NCBI RefSeq assembly: GCF_001186125.1
Contig: NW_014039726.1
Span: forward strand, 1-22,943
DNA from: Sphaeroforma arctica JP610
Lineage: Eukaryota > Opisthokonta > Ichthyosporea > Ichthyophonida
Length of the DNA stretch: 22,943 nt
Direction of reading: 5' to 3'
In this document: positions 9,805 to 19,281 of the stretch, in pieces
How the letters are laid out: every line of letters begins with the position of its first letter
How positions within the stretch are numbered: position 1 is the first letter of the stretch
Translations under genes and position numbers: made by a program
The notes under the pieces: model-generated
What the model was told of the DNA's origin: nothing
The model's input: only the letters and a program-made list of their open reading frames with translations
Database searches by the model: none

Positions 9805-10124
9805 TTGTGTACACATAGCATGTATAAAAAAAAAAGCACTGGTATTCTTTTGTTTGTTTATAAGTGTCATATTACAAAAAAAAACCCCTCTCCCCTCTCG
9901 GTCCTTGAATGATCCGGTCGGACGCTATTGTTCACGTCAAAAACAAACAGAATATACACCATCTCTGACTCTGAGCCTCGAGTGTAAACTCACTAAACTG
10001 CATCAGTTTCGCGCTCCACCTCTTCCTCTCTACTAAAGTAGAACTCACTACTAGAGGCGGACATATTTTTTAATTGTCCATCCACAAACAAGCGCCAAAC
10101 TCCAGAGTCCAAACTGTCCATAAA

Positions 10125-10354
10125 TATTACCAGGTCACCAATGAAGGTCCAATATAAGCGTAGTAAAACCATACGAAGCTTGTAATGGACAACATAAACC
10201 ATAACATAAAATGTAAATGGGGTTTTCCTTAAAAAGGGGTTTTTCCCCTGTTCATGAATTAGTCATGATAAAAATAATTCTTAGTATAAATGCCCTGAGC
10301 AGGCACCATAATAAAGCACTGATTCTAAGCTCTTATAATTGACAGTCTAACAAC
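10125..10354 (+). repeat. LTR of copia-like fossil A (5' LTR)
   Basis: 230 bp matched in inverted orientation by 17585-17814 at about 95% identity by eye. It contains a TATA-like TATAAA at 10285-10290 and an AATAAA at 10310-10315, both oriented +, as expected for a promoter and poly(A) signal in an LTR. The body carries an imperfect hairpin around 10148-10190. Just downstream, TTATCAGGTCC (about 10355) resembles the TATCAG core of many copia primer-binding sites, which is weak support. Exact LTR ends are uncertain because the TG...CA ends are not clear. Confidence 0.65.
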
Positions 10355-10449
10355 TTATCAGGTCCGATACTCTACTCATTTTTTTCAACGTGACGAACAC
10401 CAAGTGAGAGCCAGAAAACAAACACAAAGGTCGTAGTAATTTCAAGATG

Positions 10450-10475
10450 TTTTAGGGTTTTAGGGTTTAGGGTTT
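10450..10475 (+). repeat. Telomere-like array (TTTTAGGG/TTTAGGG)
   Basis: Three TTTAGGG-type units with three- or four-T spacing, G-rich on the + strand, so they read toward the gag region. They lie between the LTR/primer-site zone and gag. Confidence 0.9.
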
Positions 10476-10520
10476 GTCATTTTGAGGGCCGGAGATATAT
10501 GTAATATAATACACCACGAA

Positions 10521-11429
10521 ATGAAGCCCAATTATGAACGAGCCTGGAAAGACGAAGAAATTGGGGCTGGTCAACACTACATAATCAATTATGTATCGTC
10601 AGACATAATGGCCACTCTGAGTGCAAATATGACTCCGACAGAGATGTTCATTATGCTATAACAAAATTATGGACACGTCGGAGAAGGAGGCAAGATACGG
10701 ATAAGACAAGAACTTGGGAAAATACGACAACAAGACAACGAGAACATGGATAAGTTTATTCTATGGCTGAACACAAAATTTGTTGACGCCTTCAATATGA
10801 ATATTGTACTCAACGACCCCGTGAAGATCACATTTTTAACCGGTGCTCTACATACAAGTTACATCTCTATAGTAACTCACCTGCTTACAGATAGTGCTAT
10901 GGTACTAAGCTACGGTGCTGCCTTAGCATATGTACAACAGACTGCATTGTAAATTGAAGCCCAGATTCTGAATACCAATGCAACATCGACTTCGGATGCC
11001 GCTTTTACTGCCACAACTAACGTAAAATGCCACAAGTGCAAGAATTATGGACACATCGCACGAAATTGTCCATTGCCCCCACAATTCAGTCAAAACTACA
11101 ACTCGAGAGGCCGAGGGAGATTTAAAGGCCGAGGAGGCCACCATAGTCGAGGAAGATTTCTTGAACGAGGCAGTTTTCAAAATTCAGGACAAGGCCGCGA
11201 TTCTACTAGTAACAACACGAGGACTCAGCCATATTGGTCGGCCACCCAAAACCAACGAGGAGGATTCAACAGACGATTTGGAAATCGAGGACGTGGAGGA
11301 TACAAAAATTATGGATTTAAAAATCGACATCAACATGCTAATTCTGCACTTGCAAATCAAAATCTTGCAGACAGTTTGCTCATAAGACAGCAAGCTGAAT
11401 TTGACAAGAAAGATGCCGCAACACAATAA
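10521..11429 (+). pseudogene. gag-like region of the copia-like fossil
   Basis: The beginning resembles the copia-type gag (UBN2/Retrotran_gag_2) in spacing: an early WKDEE segment, then an alpha-helical stretch containing LWLNTKFVDAF. A single zinc knuckle C-x2-C-x4-H-x4-C lies at about 11031-11072 (CHKCKNYGHIARNC). It is followed by an Arg/Gly-rich tail with RGRGRF and RGG words (about 11100-11310), typical of nucleic-acid binding. The region is broken; I do not list or mend the breaks. Confidence 0.7.
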
Positions 11430-11599
11430 TAACAATATGCCAATTGGATACAGTCAGAATACGTGCATGTACAAAAATTAAGACGCACACCTATAATGTC
11501 CCAACAACCAGCTAATGATTTTATGATGAACGCGCATGCCAGCCAGGTAGACACAGAATTCAACCCAAGACTGTCCCAATTGAGAAGTCCAGGAGGATA

Positions 11600-12206
11600 T
11601 TGACTTGCCGTCGATTCATGTGCGACCAAGCATATTTTGCCATATTCAGATAAAACAAGCGCACTCAATTTACATGGTCGCCCTGTTATCGACTACTAAA
11701 ACCGCCAATGTATTGGAACATCTGCTGCAGTTATTCGACCAACTACACGTATTATCCGGAAGAAGAGTTTCAACGGTACAATTTGACCAAGGCAGCCAAT
11801 TTACATCAGTAGAGATGAGAAGAAAGTTATGCCACTTGGGATATATGATCAGATAAGTACCGACGGCCACACCATAACTACACGGAATTATTGAGAGAGC
11901 TCATCAGACTATCAAAGATCGAGCCTGCGCCATGCTTACGTATGCAAATTTTCCTACAAAGTTTTGGGGATAAGCAATAATTCAAGCTGGTAATATAACT
12001 AACGCCTTTTCGTCAAACCAAGATCGACCACCACCAATAACACTATTGTCACAACAGCCAGCAAACACCGACCGATACCGCGTACTTGGATGTAAGTCTC
12101 CATTTGCTAATCGTGGCCGACCAGGGATACTAATTGCACAACCACTTAATACTACTACGGACACATACAGAATTTATAATCCGTCCACAAAGACAATCGC
12201 TATCAG
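11600..12206 (+). pseudogene. Integrase fragment of the copia-like fossil
   Basis: Segments carry the copia integrase order: a core piece with FDQGSQFTS, then an IIERAHQTI-like segment, FPTKFWG, a DRYRVLGC segment, and a YRIYNPSTKTIAISR segment that is usual just after the core. In the family these belong to the DDE integrase and the GKGY-like region after it. The similarity stops at the telomere-like array at 12207. The fragment is broken. Confidence 0.7.
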
Positions 12207-12256
12207 TAGGGTTTTAAACCCTAAAGAACCCTAAAACCCTAAAACCCTAAAAAAAC
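12207..12256 (-). repeat. Telomere-like array with head-to-head start
   Basis: One TAGGGTTTT unit on the + strand is followed at once by four CCCTAAA/CCCTAAAA-type units (12218 onward). The bulk is G-rich on the minus strand, so it points toward the fossil and faces the array at 10450-10475. The junction TAGGGTTTTAAACCCTA is another head-to-head palindrome. Confidence 0.9.
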
Positions 12257-12476
12257 ATTATATTTAGTACTTCCCCATATTTATTTTTCACGACGGACCT
12301 TTGATTCAAATTTTCGCCTCCGAAACGTAAATCTCGGTCACCAGTAGGTCACCAGTGTAGAACTGAATACCACTTCAAAAAAACCCACAGACCCCACCAA
12401 AACGTTGACTTGAAATTTGGATTTTCAATCAAAATTATTTATTTTATTTTATTTTATCCAGTAGGGAGTCTGGGGA

Positions 12477-12507
12477 CCCACAGTCCCACAGTCCCACAGT
12501 CCCACAT
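12477..12507 (+). repeat. 8-bp tandem repeat in LINE 5' UTR
   Basis: CCCACAGT is repeated three times (12477, 12485, 12493) plus CCCACAT at 12501-12507, ending 10 bp before the ORF1 ATG. Repeated 5' UTR units are common in LINEs and can act as promoter modules; that role is inference here. Confidence 0.85.
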
Positions 12508-12516
12508 CCGCGAAAA

Positions 12517-13740
12517 ATGTCGGGCCAGGCCGAATCCCCAATTGAGACGTTCGTCCCCAACGACTCCTTACCCAATGACCAGTGGAAATAGCTCTACAGG
12601 CCAATCTCAATCAAATTTTGGGACCGGCTCTAACAACCCCAAACAATGATGGGCCCATCTCCAAGGGGCCTTTGACTGATGACCAATGGAAATCAACCAT
12701 ACACCAAATGCTCACTAACCTCTGTGCAAAAACAACCAACCTTGAATCCGAACTCCGGGACCTTAAATCCCAAACCCGTGCACCTATAGATGAAGACACA
12801 CCCGACACTTTCCGATTTGGCTCCACAAGCCCGCCTGCTCCGCCTGCATAAAGACCGCGGTCACAGGCGCCCAGTGGACAAACCTGCAAAACCGAGCCCT
12901 AAAAAATCGCCCGACCCCACCAGCTTCTCAGTCCCAATGCAGCCGCCAGTACCCGAACACCTTTTGACGAAAGTGGTGGGCCGCCCGATGCCGGACAAAA
13001 CTCTTCATGAAATGGATGACATAACTCCGGTATGGCTCTTCTTCCGAGCAATTTACCCTAACGGCAAGCCCCCATCCCAATCAGTATTTAAAAAATACTG
13101 GCATGCCCAACCAGCCCTCAATCGCCACCACTTTCTCTGGTATCTTCCGTCTAAATCGGTATCTCAACCAAATCGCCGCGGAAGCTCCACCAGTTTCATC
13201 CGCCTTTGTGTTCCTAGCGACTTTGTCGCCCAGGTGAAATGACATGCAGCACTTACGTGGAAATGGCAGCTTGATGAAAACATCGACCCCCGCTCCCAAC
13301 AACATCCCGACGCTACGAAAGCAGTTTTAATTCACTATCTCCGCACCAAGCGGGAGGCCCGCTGCACACATGAACGAGCGCCAAAAATTCTTGCCCGCAG
13401 CATGGATGCACTACTGAGCCCATTTATCCACTCCACTAACGCAGACATCCTCCAATCTACCGCGGACCGTCTCCAGAAGGCTTACCAAGCAAAGCATGAT
13501 GCAGACTTCTTCTCACTTAACCCGCGAATCCCGGTAAACGCTAAAGAATCAGCGCGTGCGGAACCCGGACGACTTCATATACCAACGGTCTCCCCGACAC
13601 AATCATCCGACACGATGGATAGCAATACGCAGCCTCAGCTTTCCACGACGGACTCTTCGACGACAGGCAATGATATAGAAATGGCTGACATCGTCAAAGA
13701 GGAGAGCTTAGTAGTATTGACCAATGATGAACAATGTTAG
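12517..13740 (+). pseudogene. LINE ORF1, decayed
   Basis: Starts at ATG 12517 (A at -3, T at +4). The first frame stops at 12589-12591. The protein then continues in a second frame from 12582 to 12851 (with a PLTDDQWKS segment echoing an earlier LPNDQWK), in a third at 12790-13242, and in a fourth from about 13243 to the stop at 13740, so there are about three frame changes. The centre is Pro/Ser/Lys-rich (DKPAKPSPKKSPDP), as in basic RNA-binding ORF1 proteins. A folded-looking stretch follows (about 13010-13240), and the tail is acidic and Ser/Thr-rich. There is no CCHC knuckle or clear RRM. By position it should be the RNA-binding ORF1 product. Confidence 0.6.
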
Positions 13741-16700
13741 GACCAATGAGGATAACGCTCTTCAACCCACAAGGTCTCAACATAGACAATGCAGCACATA
13801 CAGATAAGTGTTTGAACGTTATATCGATTTTAAGTCAGGTTGATGATATGTGTGTGGTTGAAACCTGGCATAACACCACATTTCTTAATCATATACGCTC
13901 GAACACACGCTATCATATACTACATCACACTATACGGTATAATATCTTACCCTTCACTCTGTGGTATTGGTATCTTTTCCAAACATCACCCATCGAATTT
14001 TCAACTTCAACTTGTACACTCTTCACCGTACGCGGTGTTCTTTGTGTGCTTTGGCGTTCATATGGCCGTGTTCTACTTTCCACTCAAATCGCTTACTGAA
14101 GAAGACGTCAGGCGATACATGAATCCCCCCGAGATTGGCAGTTTCCAACCAGATGTCGTGTGGGGAGATTTCAACTTCAAAGCCCGGAAGTATGGCCACG
14201 CATCTACAAATCACGGTCTACGTATGAAAACGATTGAGACTACTCTACGTAATACGTGGCACTTGGACTACCTCTATGCTGGCGGCTCAACTGGTACTGA
14301 ACATGCGTATCATCCACCTACCACCCCCGCCTCCCTCCAAACTTATAAGCTGATGGACTATGGTATCTGTTGTGACCACACCTTTGGACTCGATCTCCAG
14401 ATACTTCCCACGAATCGGACCAACGCCTCCCCTCCCATGGATGTAACCGATATCGCCATCGACTGTATCACCTATGCAACAAATCCCGCGCGCGATTATT
14501 CCAAGCACGGTCGTATCTCACTTTACATGGACCAGCGGAAGGGCTGCTACGAATCCTCGACCGCATCTGGCGCTATGCCACTAACCCACAAATCTTTGGA
14601 GGGTCCTATTATGACTTGAACAGACCTTGGGTTCAGCGGCTGCCAAACCACTCATTCCGCCCACGCCTGACCGCCCAAAGCAATGCTCAAATGTTCAAAA
14701 ATATTGCTTACCAACAACGGTCTCCGCGCTAACCCTGCATACCGGCCCCGACGATGTAATGGAGGCAATACTACGCTATCCCAATAAGGGACCTGGCCCC
14801 GACGGGATTCACATCCTCCTCCTGAAGGCCGCAGTGGAGCGCTCTACCAAACGCCGGACATTAGGACGCCCCGACGCCAATAGCCCACTGATTAGACTCC
14901 TTGCCGAAGCATTCACTGAGCTACTGAAGGCGGGTACCTTCCCCGCAGCCCTAAACTGCAGCCTCCTGACAGCGCATCCAAAGAAAGCCGATGCAGATAT
15001 CACCTCCCCCGCCGACTTCCGCCCCATCACGCTTACGCAAATAGTTAGACGCATCTTTGAAAAGTGCTTTCTTAATATGATTACGAGCCACCCCGGCTCT
15101 GCTACCCATGCTACCCAAGCTGGCTTCAAATCACGATACTCCTGTCATACCCAAGCACTTGCCGCCATGGAATCTGAGACACAGTCAGAAGATGAGTGGA
15201 ACGACGTCTGTCTGGACATAACCAAGGCATACGACAAGGTCGCTTTCCCACGCCTATGGGTACTTCTGCGTCACACTGGAATGCTCAAAAACTGGATCAA
15301 CTGCCTCCGCGCGCTGTTTGGGAGGGTCCCTACCCGAGTGACATACCGCGGCACGCTCTCGTCTCTATTCCATAGAACGAATGGCATCCTACAAGGCTCA
15401 ATCGTCGGCCCCCAGCTCCAAGCCTCTCGATCGGTTTCGCTTCAGCCCTTCTTAGATGACATTGATGCGTGGGGACGTAAATCTGGCCTCGAACAGGGTG
15501 TCAATAAACCTGGAGTACGATCTACCGACTTGCGACACGCGGCGCCAACCCTCCGTATAAATTATGAGCTTATCACGCCGACGCTTGCAGACGCACCTTG
15601 GAACACACGTTACTTCCCCCTGAAACTGGCGCCCACACATGCCGAACCGAAACACTCCAAATACTTGGGGGGTTCCCACTTTCTCACGGAGTACCAGGAA
15701 TCAATTTCGCTAGACATATGGAATCCCTGGTTGCAGCATTGTCACTGGATGTCGCCTCTTTCCGCGCTTATGGCGTCCATGGCTTCAACTGGCGACACCC
15801 CCGCAATCGACTGGTGATGTTCAAAACATTCATTCTATCCACGGCTACATATGGGCTGAACATTATTGCCTGGGCTCCGCCTATATGGAAGGATACGTTG
15901 GACCCCTATCTGAGCGCTTTAAATCAGCACTCATCCAAGTAGCAGCCATCATCACGGGCACTAAATACCCTTGGTTTCCCAAACATCAAACAAACTTACT
16001 TCACTTTTGCGGCCTGCTCCCTTTTGCGACCATTCGTGGACTACCTCGGATGTTGCCTGGGAATACAACTCGACATAATGGACAGCACAAATCCACTTAC
16101 CCCTCTGACGCAACCCGCCTGGGCCCACGATAAACCATCACCGCGCTACCCATACAGCATCTATGCTCACCTGAAAATTGTACACAAAGCCACGGGCGGG
16201 TGTACACCCGACCATGTAGCCCTCCGCTAACGCTGTGACGACATCAGAAAGAACTCAACAAAATGTTGGTCCAACAAGGAGATTGCGGCAATGGCCCGGC
16301 GCCAATACTACTACCAACTGGTTATGGGTAAACCGCCAACCTCAAACCGAGACACAGCCAGACACGCCAGTTTTAATCGCTGCTTCGAGTCTACACCAAT
16401 CAGGCTCTGTGTTATGATTGTAACGAATACGTACATGTTCACATTGCTCGACTACAGCACCGACGGCTGTCTCTGCCCTGTCTGCCCCGGTAGCCACAAG
16501 TTCACTACCAGCCACTTTACCTGCATCCAATACCTGATTCGACGCATCCTGGTAGGCCCGAAACTGCCGCCCATTTTCCTGACCTCCTTCAGCAATTACA
16601 GGAGTGCCACGACTTCCACGGTATCTGGACCCTCCACGAACACCTTAGATCTTTTCTCCAGCATGTTGAAGAGCCACCGTACCCTCACCCGTCCCTGACA

Positions 16701-17180
16701 CATCAACAGATGTTCCCCATACCCCGGCTAATCACGCCGTTGAAATACTACTTTCAAATATCGGTTTAAACCAAATCATCGCGCTTATTGGTTCTGACTA
16801 TGAAACTTCCGATCCAGGCCAGCCAATACATACCGTATTCATCCGTGGTCTGGTGCGGCATTGGTTTACCTCCATCCTCGCTTCTCGACCGGATTATGAC
16901 GGATATCCTGGTCCTTCTGGGTATTTCGTACTCTGCATTAACCAATTCCGCGGCACTACACGGCACAGACCCGATCCGTACCACAGAGATGGGTACTCTA
17001 CTTAGTAGGTCAGCAAGCGAATATATGGAACATTCGATAGTAACAGTGTTTTGTCAACACCGGCCCGAATTGACTCAGCACATATCTTCCATTGTCGACT
17101 CACTTGGCCCAAGCTTCAAACGGGAATTTACTGACCACTTCTTCCCATCAATCGTTCCTGAACCACTACAGCGACTATGA
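13734..17180 (+). pseudogene. LINE ORF2: endonuclease, reverse transcriptase, zinc cluster, extra C-terminal domain
   Basis: The ATG at 13734 overlaps the ORF1 stop (ATGTTAG). The endonuclease shows LFNPQGL (about 13755), VVETW (13854-13868), then in another frame GDFN (14164-14175) and CDH (14371-14379, in place of the usual SDH). The RT shows GPGPDG (about 14790), FRPITL (about 15015), DITKAYDKV (15215-15241) and LQGSIVGP (about 15390-15413). The FADD catalytic motif that should follow is absent: the next recognisable part is the downstream LDDIDAWGRKSGLE helix, so a piece seems deleted. KYLGG and TYGLN segments follow in other frames. A zinc cluster, C-x2-C-x3-H-x5-H-x2-C, lies at 16474-16523. 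After it come about 215 codons ending EPLQRL. There are at least six frame changes over about 1,150 codons. Confidence 0.8.
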
Positions 17181-17251
17181 GAGCCATACCATATGTTCAT
17201 ACATTGTATCATAAATACTTGCCATTTTTGAAATAAATAATATTATCCCTA

Positions 17252-17584
17252 TACCGTCAGAAACTTGGGCGGCGCTTGTCGACCTTGGGACGGATGTGTG
17301 AGAAATCTTCGCGTTATACAAAGCACAACACACACCGAAGGCGGTCGAACGGAAGTTACGTCATCGGTCAGTAGAAGTGTTTACTCATTCCATCTTTTCT
17401 TCTTCTTTTTCTGTTCTTTTTGTAAAATACTGTTTTTAAAAAGTACCGTATGCCAACTAGAATGGATTTTATCAAATTTGCCTTTTTTTTAAATGATCCT
17501 CAATAAAATAAACTACGCGAGTAAATTGCTGCAGCTGCTTGTAAGCTCTGTTAGAAGAGGTAGATGTATAGTATTTAACTGTTT
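17252..17584. other. Spacer between the LINE 3' end and an inverted LTR
   Basis: AT-rich sequence with T-runs. An open frame at 17265-17492 lacks any recognisable feature and is not called. Confidence 0.45.
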
Positions 17585-17815
17585 GTTGTTAGACTGTCAA
17601 TTGTAAGAGCTTAGAATCAGTGCTTTATTGTGGTGCCTGCTCAGGGCATTTATACTAAGAATTATTTTTATCATGACTAATTCATGAACAGGGGAAAAAA
17701 AACTTTTTAAGGCAAAACCCATTTACATTTTATGTTATGGTTTATGTTGTCCAATACAAGCTTCGTATGGTTTTACTACGCTTGTATTGGACCTTCATTG
17801 GTGATCCGGTAATAC
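17585..17815 (-). repeat. LTR of copia-like fossil B, inverted
   Basis: Inverted copy of 10125-10354, same length, about 95% identical by eye. Reading the minus strand, a purine-rich tract (TTGGGGGGGAG, about 17815-17825) lies immediately before it. That is where a polypurine tract is expected ahead of a 3' LTR. It carries a perfect 12-bp hairpin (TCCAATACAAGC at 17750-17761 with its complement at 17780-17791). This is the 3' end of a second, broken element on the opposite strand; its inner part is not recognised beyond about 17830. Confidence 0.65.
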
Positions 17816-18067
17816 TCCCCCCCAATTTTTCAAGGTTGTATGCTTCAACTTGGTAGTACAAGTTTTTGTTTTCCTGGAAACTCATCTCAAATCTGTGAAA
17901 TAGAATATCTGAGATAAACTTGGAAAATTGTACAATGTTTCGGGTTTATGAAAATAAATAAACGTCATCTGACAATTTATCAATTTGAGAAATTGAGAAT
18001 TTTAAATGTACTCTGAGTAAAAAAAATAGAGTATTTGACAAACTGACAATTACAGTCATAAAATCAT

Positions 18068-18838
18068 TTATATTACTATGGATTTTGAACGAGTTTTCGC
18101 ATGGACTCTGCAATTGGGAATGCCCACATGAAGCACAGCTTTTACACTGCACCTTTTATCAGCATAATGTTTTACACAGTTCTTGATTAATTCTATCGTA
18201 ATTGGTTTAAAGTTATATTGTTCACCTTTTGAACATGTCACACGTGATGACAATTTCGCACAAGCAAGGGCATGCTGCCTTGTATTATGGTTCCTTTTCA
18301 TCACAGTCACCCATTCCGGTATTTGTTTACGATATACGGTATGAGATTGCGGATCTTTAATATTAATTGCCTTCTCTATTTTCTCTGAATATTGAATACG
18401 TGCACGAGCATGACTGTGAGCGTCTTTTATCTTGATTTGTTCATCGTTCATACTCTGTCTACGTTGTTGTTGACGTATTTATCTGAGTAAATTTTGTTTA
18501 TTAGTGCGATGTTTTCGTGACCGAGTTTGTTTAGTTGATTGTTGTTTTACTGGATGCTTTAATATGAGTTTATCATGAACGTTATCCTATATCTTTGCTA
18601 TACTAGCACGCAATTTATTGGCTAAGTTGTAACCTTGATGGACACGAGATGACTTCGCATACGCAATCATTTTAGGAAAGCACGTATGGTGTACATTTTT
18701 AGGTTTTATTAGTAGTGTGTTGTTATTGAGTCTGTGAACTCGTACATCCGCCTGATCTTTAGCAAGCGATTCATTTGGGTACACGCAACCATTACCAACC
18801 TGTTTAGGTGTCGTATCATCAGAGAAACATATTTGCAT
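18068..18838 (-). pseudogene. Unrecognised decayed frame, possibly a Helitron or other transposon N-terminus
   Basis: A single minus-strand frame runs from ATG 18838 to a stop at 18068 with only two internal stops (18587-18589 and 18479-18481). Between them lies a Lys/Arg/Gln-rich stretch (KQTRSRKHRTNKQN, then RQQQRRQ). After it comes a structured region with RKQIPEWVTVMKRNHNTR and IKNCVKHYADKRCS. Basic RQQQRRQ-type lead-ins occur in Helitron replication proteins, so it could be the N-terminal part of such a gene, but no Rep motif is present. Upstream, two degenerate copies of a QVG-containing stretch (near 18800 and 18895) suggest a local duplication. Product unknown. Confidence 0.35.
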
Positions 18839-18839
18839 G

Positions 18840-19144
18840 TTGGCGTCTTATGTTTAGGAAATGAATCATTTATGTACGCGTTGGGTTTTCCAACCTGTGA
18901 AAAATTGAAGTGATTCGGATACTTACTTCGTCGATATTTGTGAATTGTGGATGATTTTTATAAATGAAAAATAGTAATATTTTACGAGCAAATCATTCCC
19001 TGTAGTCTGAAGTGTAAATTGTGTAATGTGCATTGGTAATCATGAAACATAAATATTTACATAGAGCAAATACGACATTTCTGTTGGATGACTCATTAAT
19101 TTCAGACAGATCTGGTCATAGCATACTACTTAAATAGTATATGA
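18840..19144. other. No supportable gene
   Basis: AT-rich spacer apart from the degenerate duplication of the adjoining frame noted near 18858-18897. Confidence 0.4.
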
Positions 19145-19281
19145 GGGTTATATGTGCGTGTATAGCGTGTCTGGACTTGTATTTTGGGTACCTCATCTTC
19201 TCACTGGTATAAAAGGTACTAGATAGAATATGAGGTACCCGAAATACACGTCCAGACTCGCTATACGCGCACATATACCCC
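19145..19281. repeat. 137-bp foldback with 52-bp arms
   Basis: Arms 19145-19196 and 19230-19281 are complementary at 47 of 52 positions with no gaps, separated by a 33-base loop containing TATAAAAGG. The arms begin GGGTTATATGTGCG / GGGGTATATGTGCG and end GGGTACCTCAT at the loop. It could be a foldback transposon or MITE, or a hairpin RNA precursor. No target-site duplication is evident. Confidence 0.9.

Larger units (their letters stand above)
10125..12206 (+). mobile_element. Broken Ty1/copia-like LTR retrotransposon fossil A
   Basis: Order on the + strand: LTR (10125-10354), possible primer-binding site, telomere-like array (10450-10475), gag-like region (10521-11429), integrase piece (about 11600-12206), second telomere-like array (12207-12256). 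Protease, reverse transcriptase and RNase H are not seen and no matching 3' LTR follows in the same orientation. The element is clearly broken, with several interruptions and large missing parts. Its LTR family member at 17.6 kb is about 5% different by eye, which suggests moderately recent activity of the family. Confidence 0.7.
12413..17251 (+). mobile_element. Nearly full-length, decayed LINE with two ORFs
   Basis: The element has a 5' UTR with an 8-bp tandem repeat, ORF1 (12517-13740), ORF2 (13734-17180: AP endonuclease, reverse transcriptase, C-terminal zinc cluster and an extra C-terminal domain), and a short 3' UTR ending in AATAATATTATCCCTA. The 3' end is fixed by comparison with the copy at 3277 (-). 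The 5' end is uncertain; I put it after the copia-like fossil, near a TTTTATTTTATTTTA run. No target-site duplication was found. It has about ten stops or frame changes, an internal loss in the RT core, and is more GC-rich than its flanks. It is unlikely to be active. Confidence 0.8.

Noticed and set aside
9993-10202. Minus-strand 69-codon frame
   Set aside because: It runs across the LTR boundary, so it mixes unrelated sequence.
12413-17251. Target-site duplication around the LINE
   Set aside because: Flanks at the chosen ends show only a weak ATACC match, which is not convincing.
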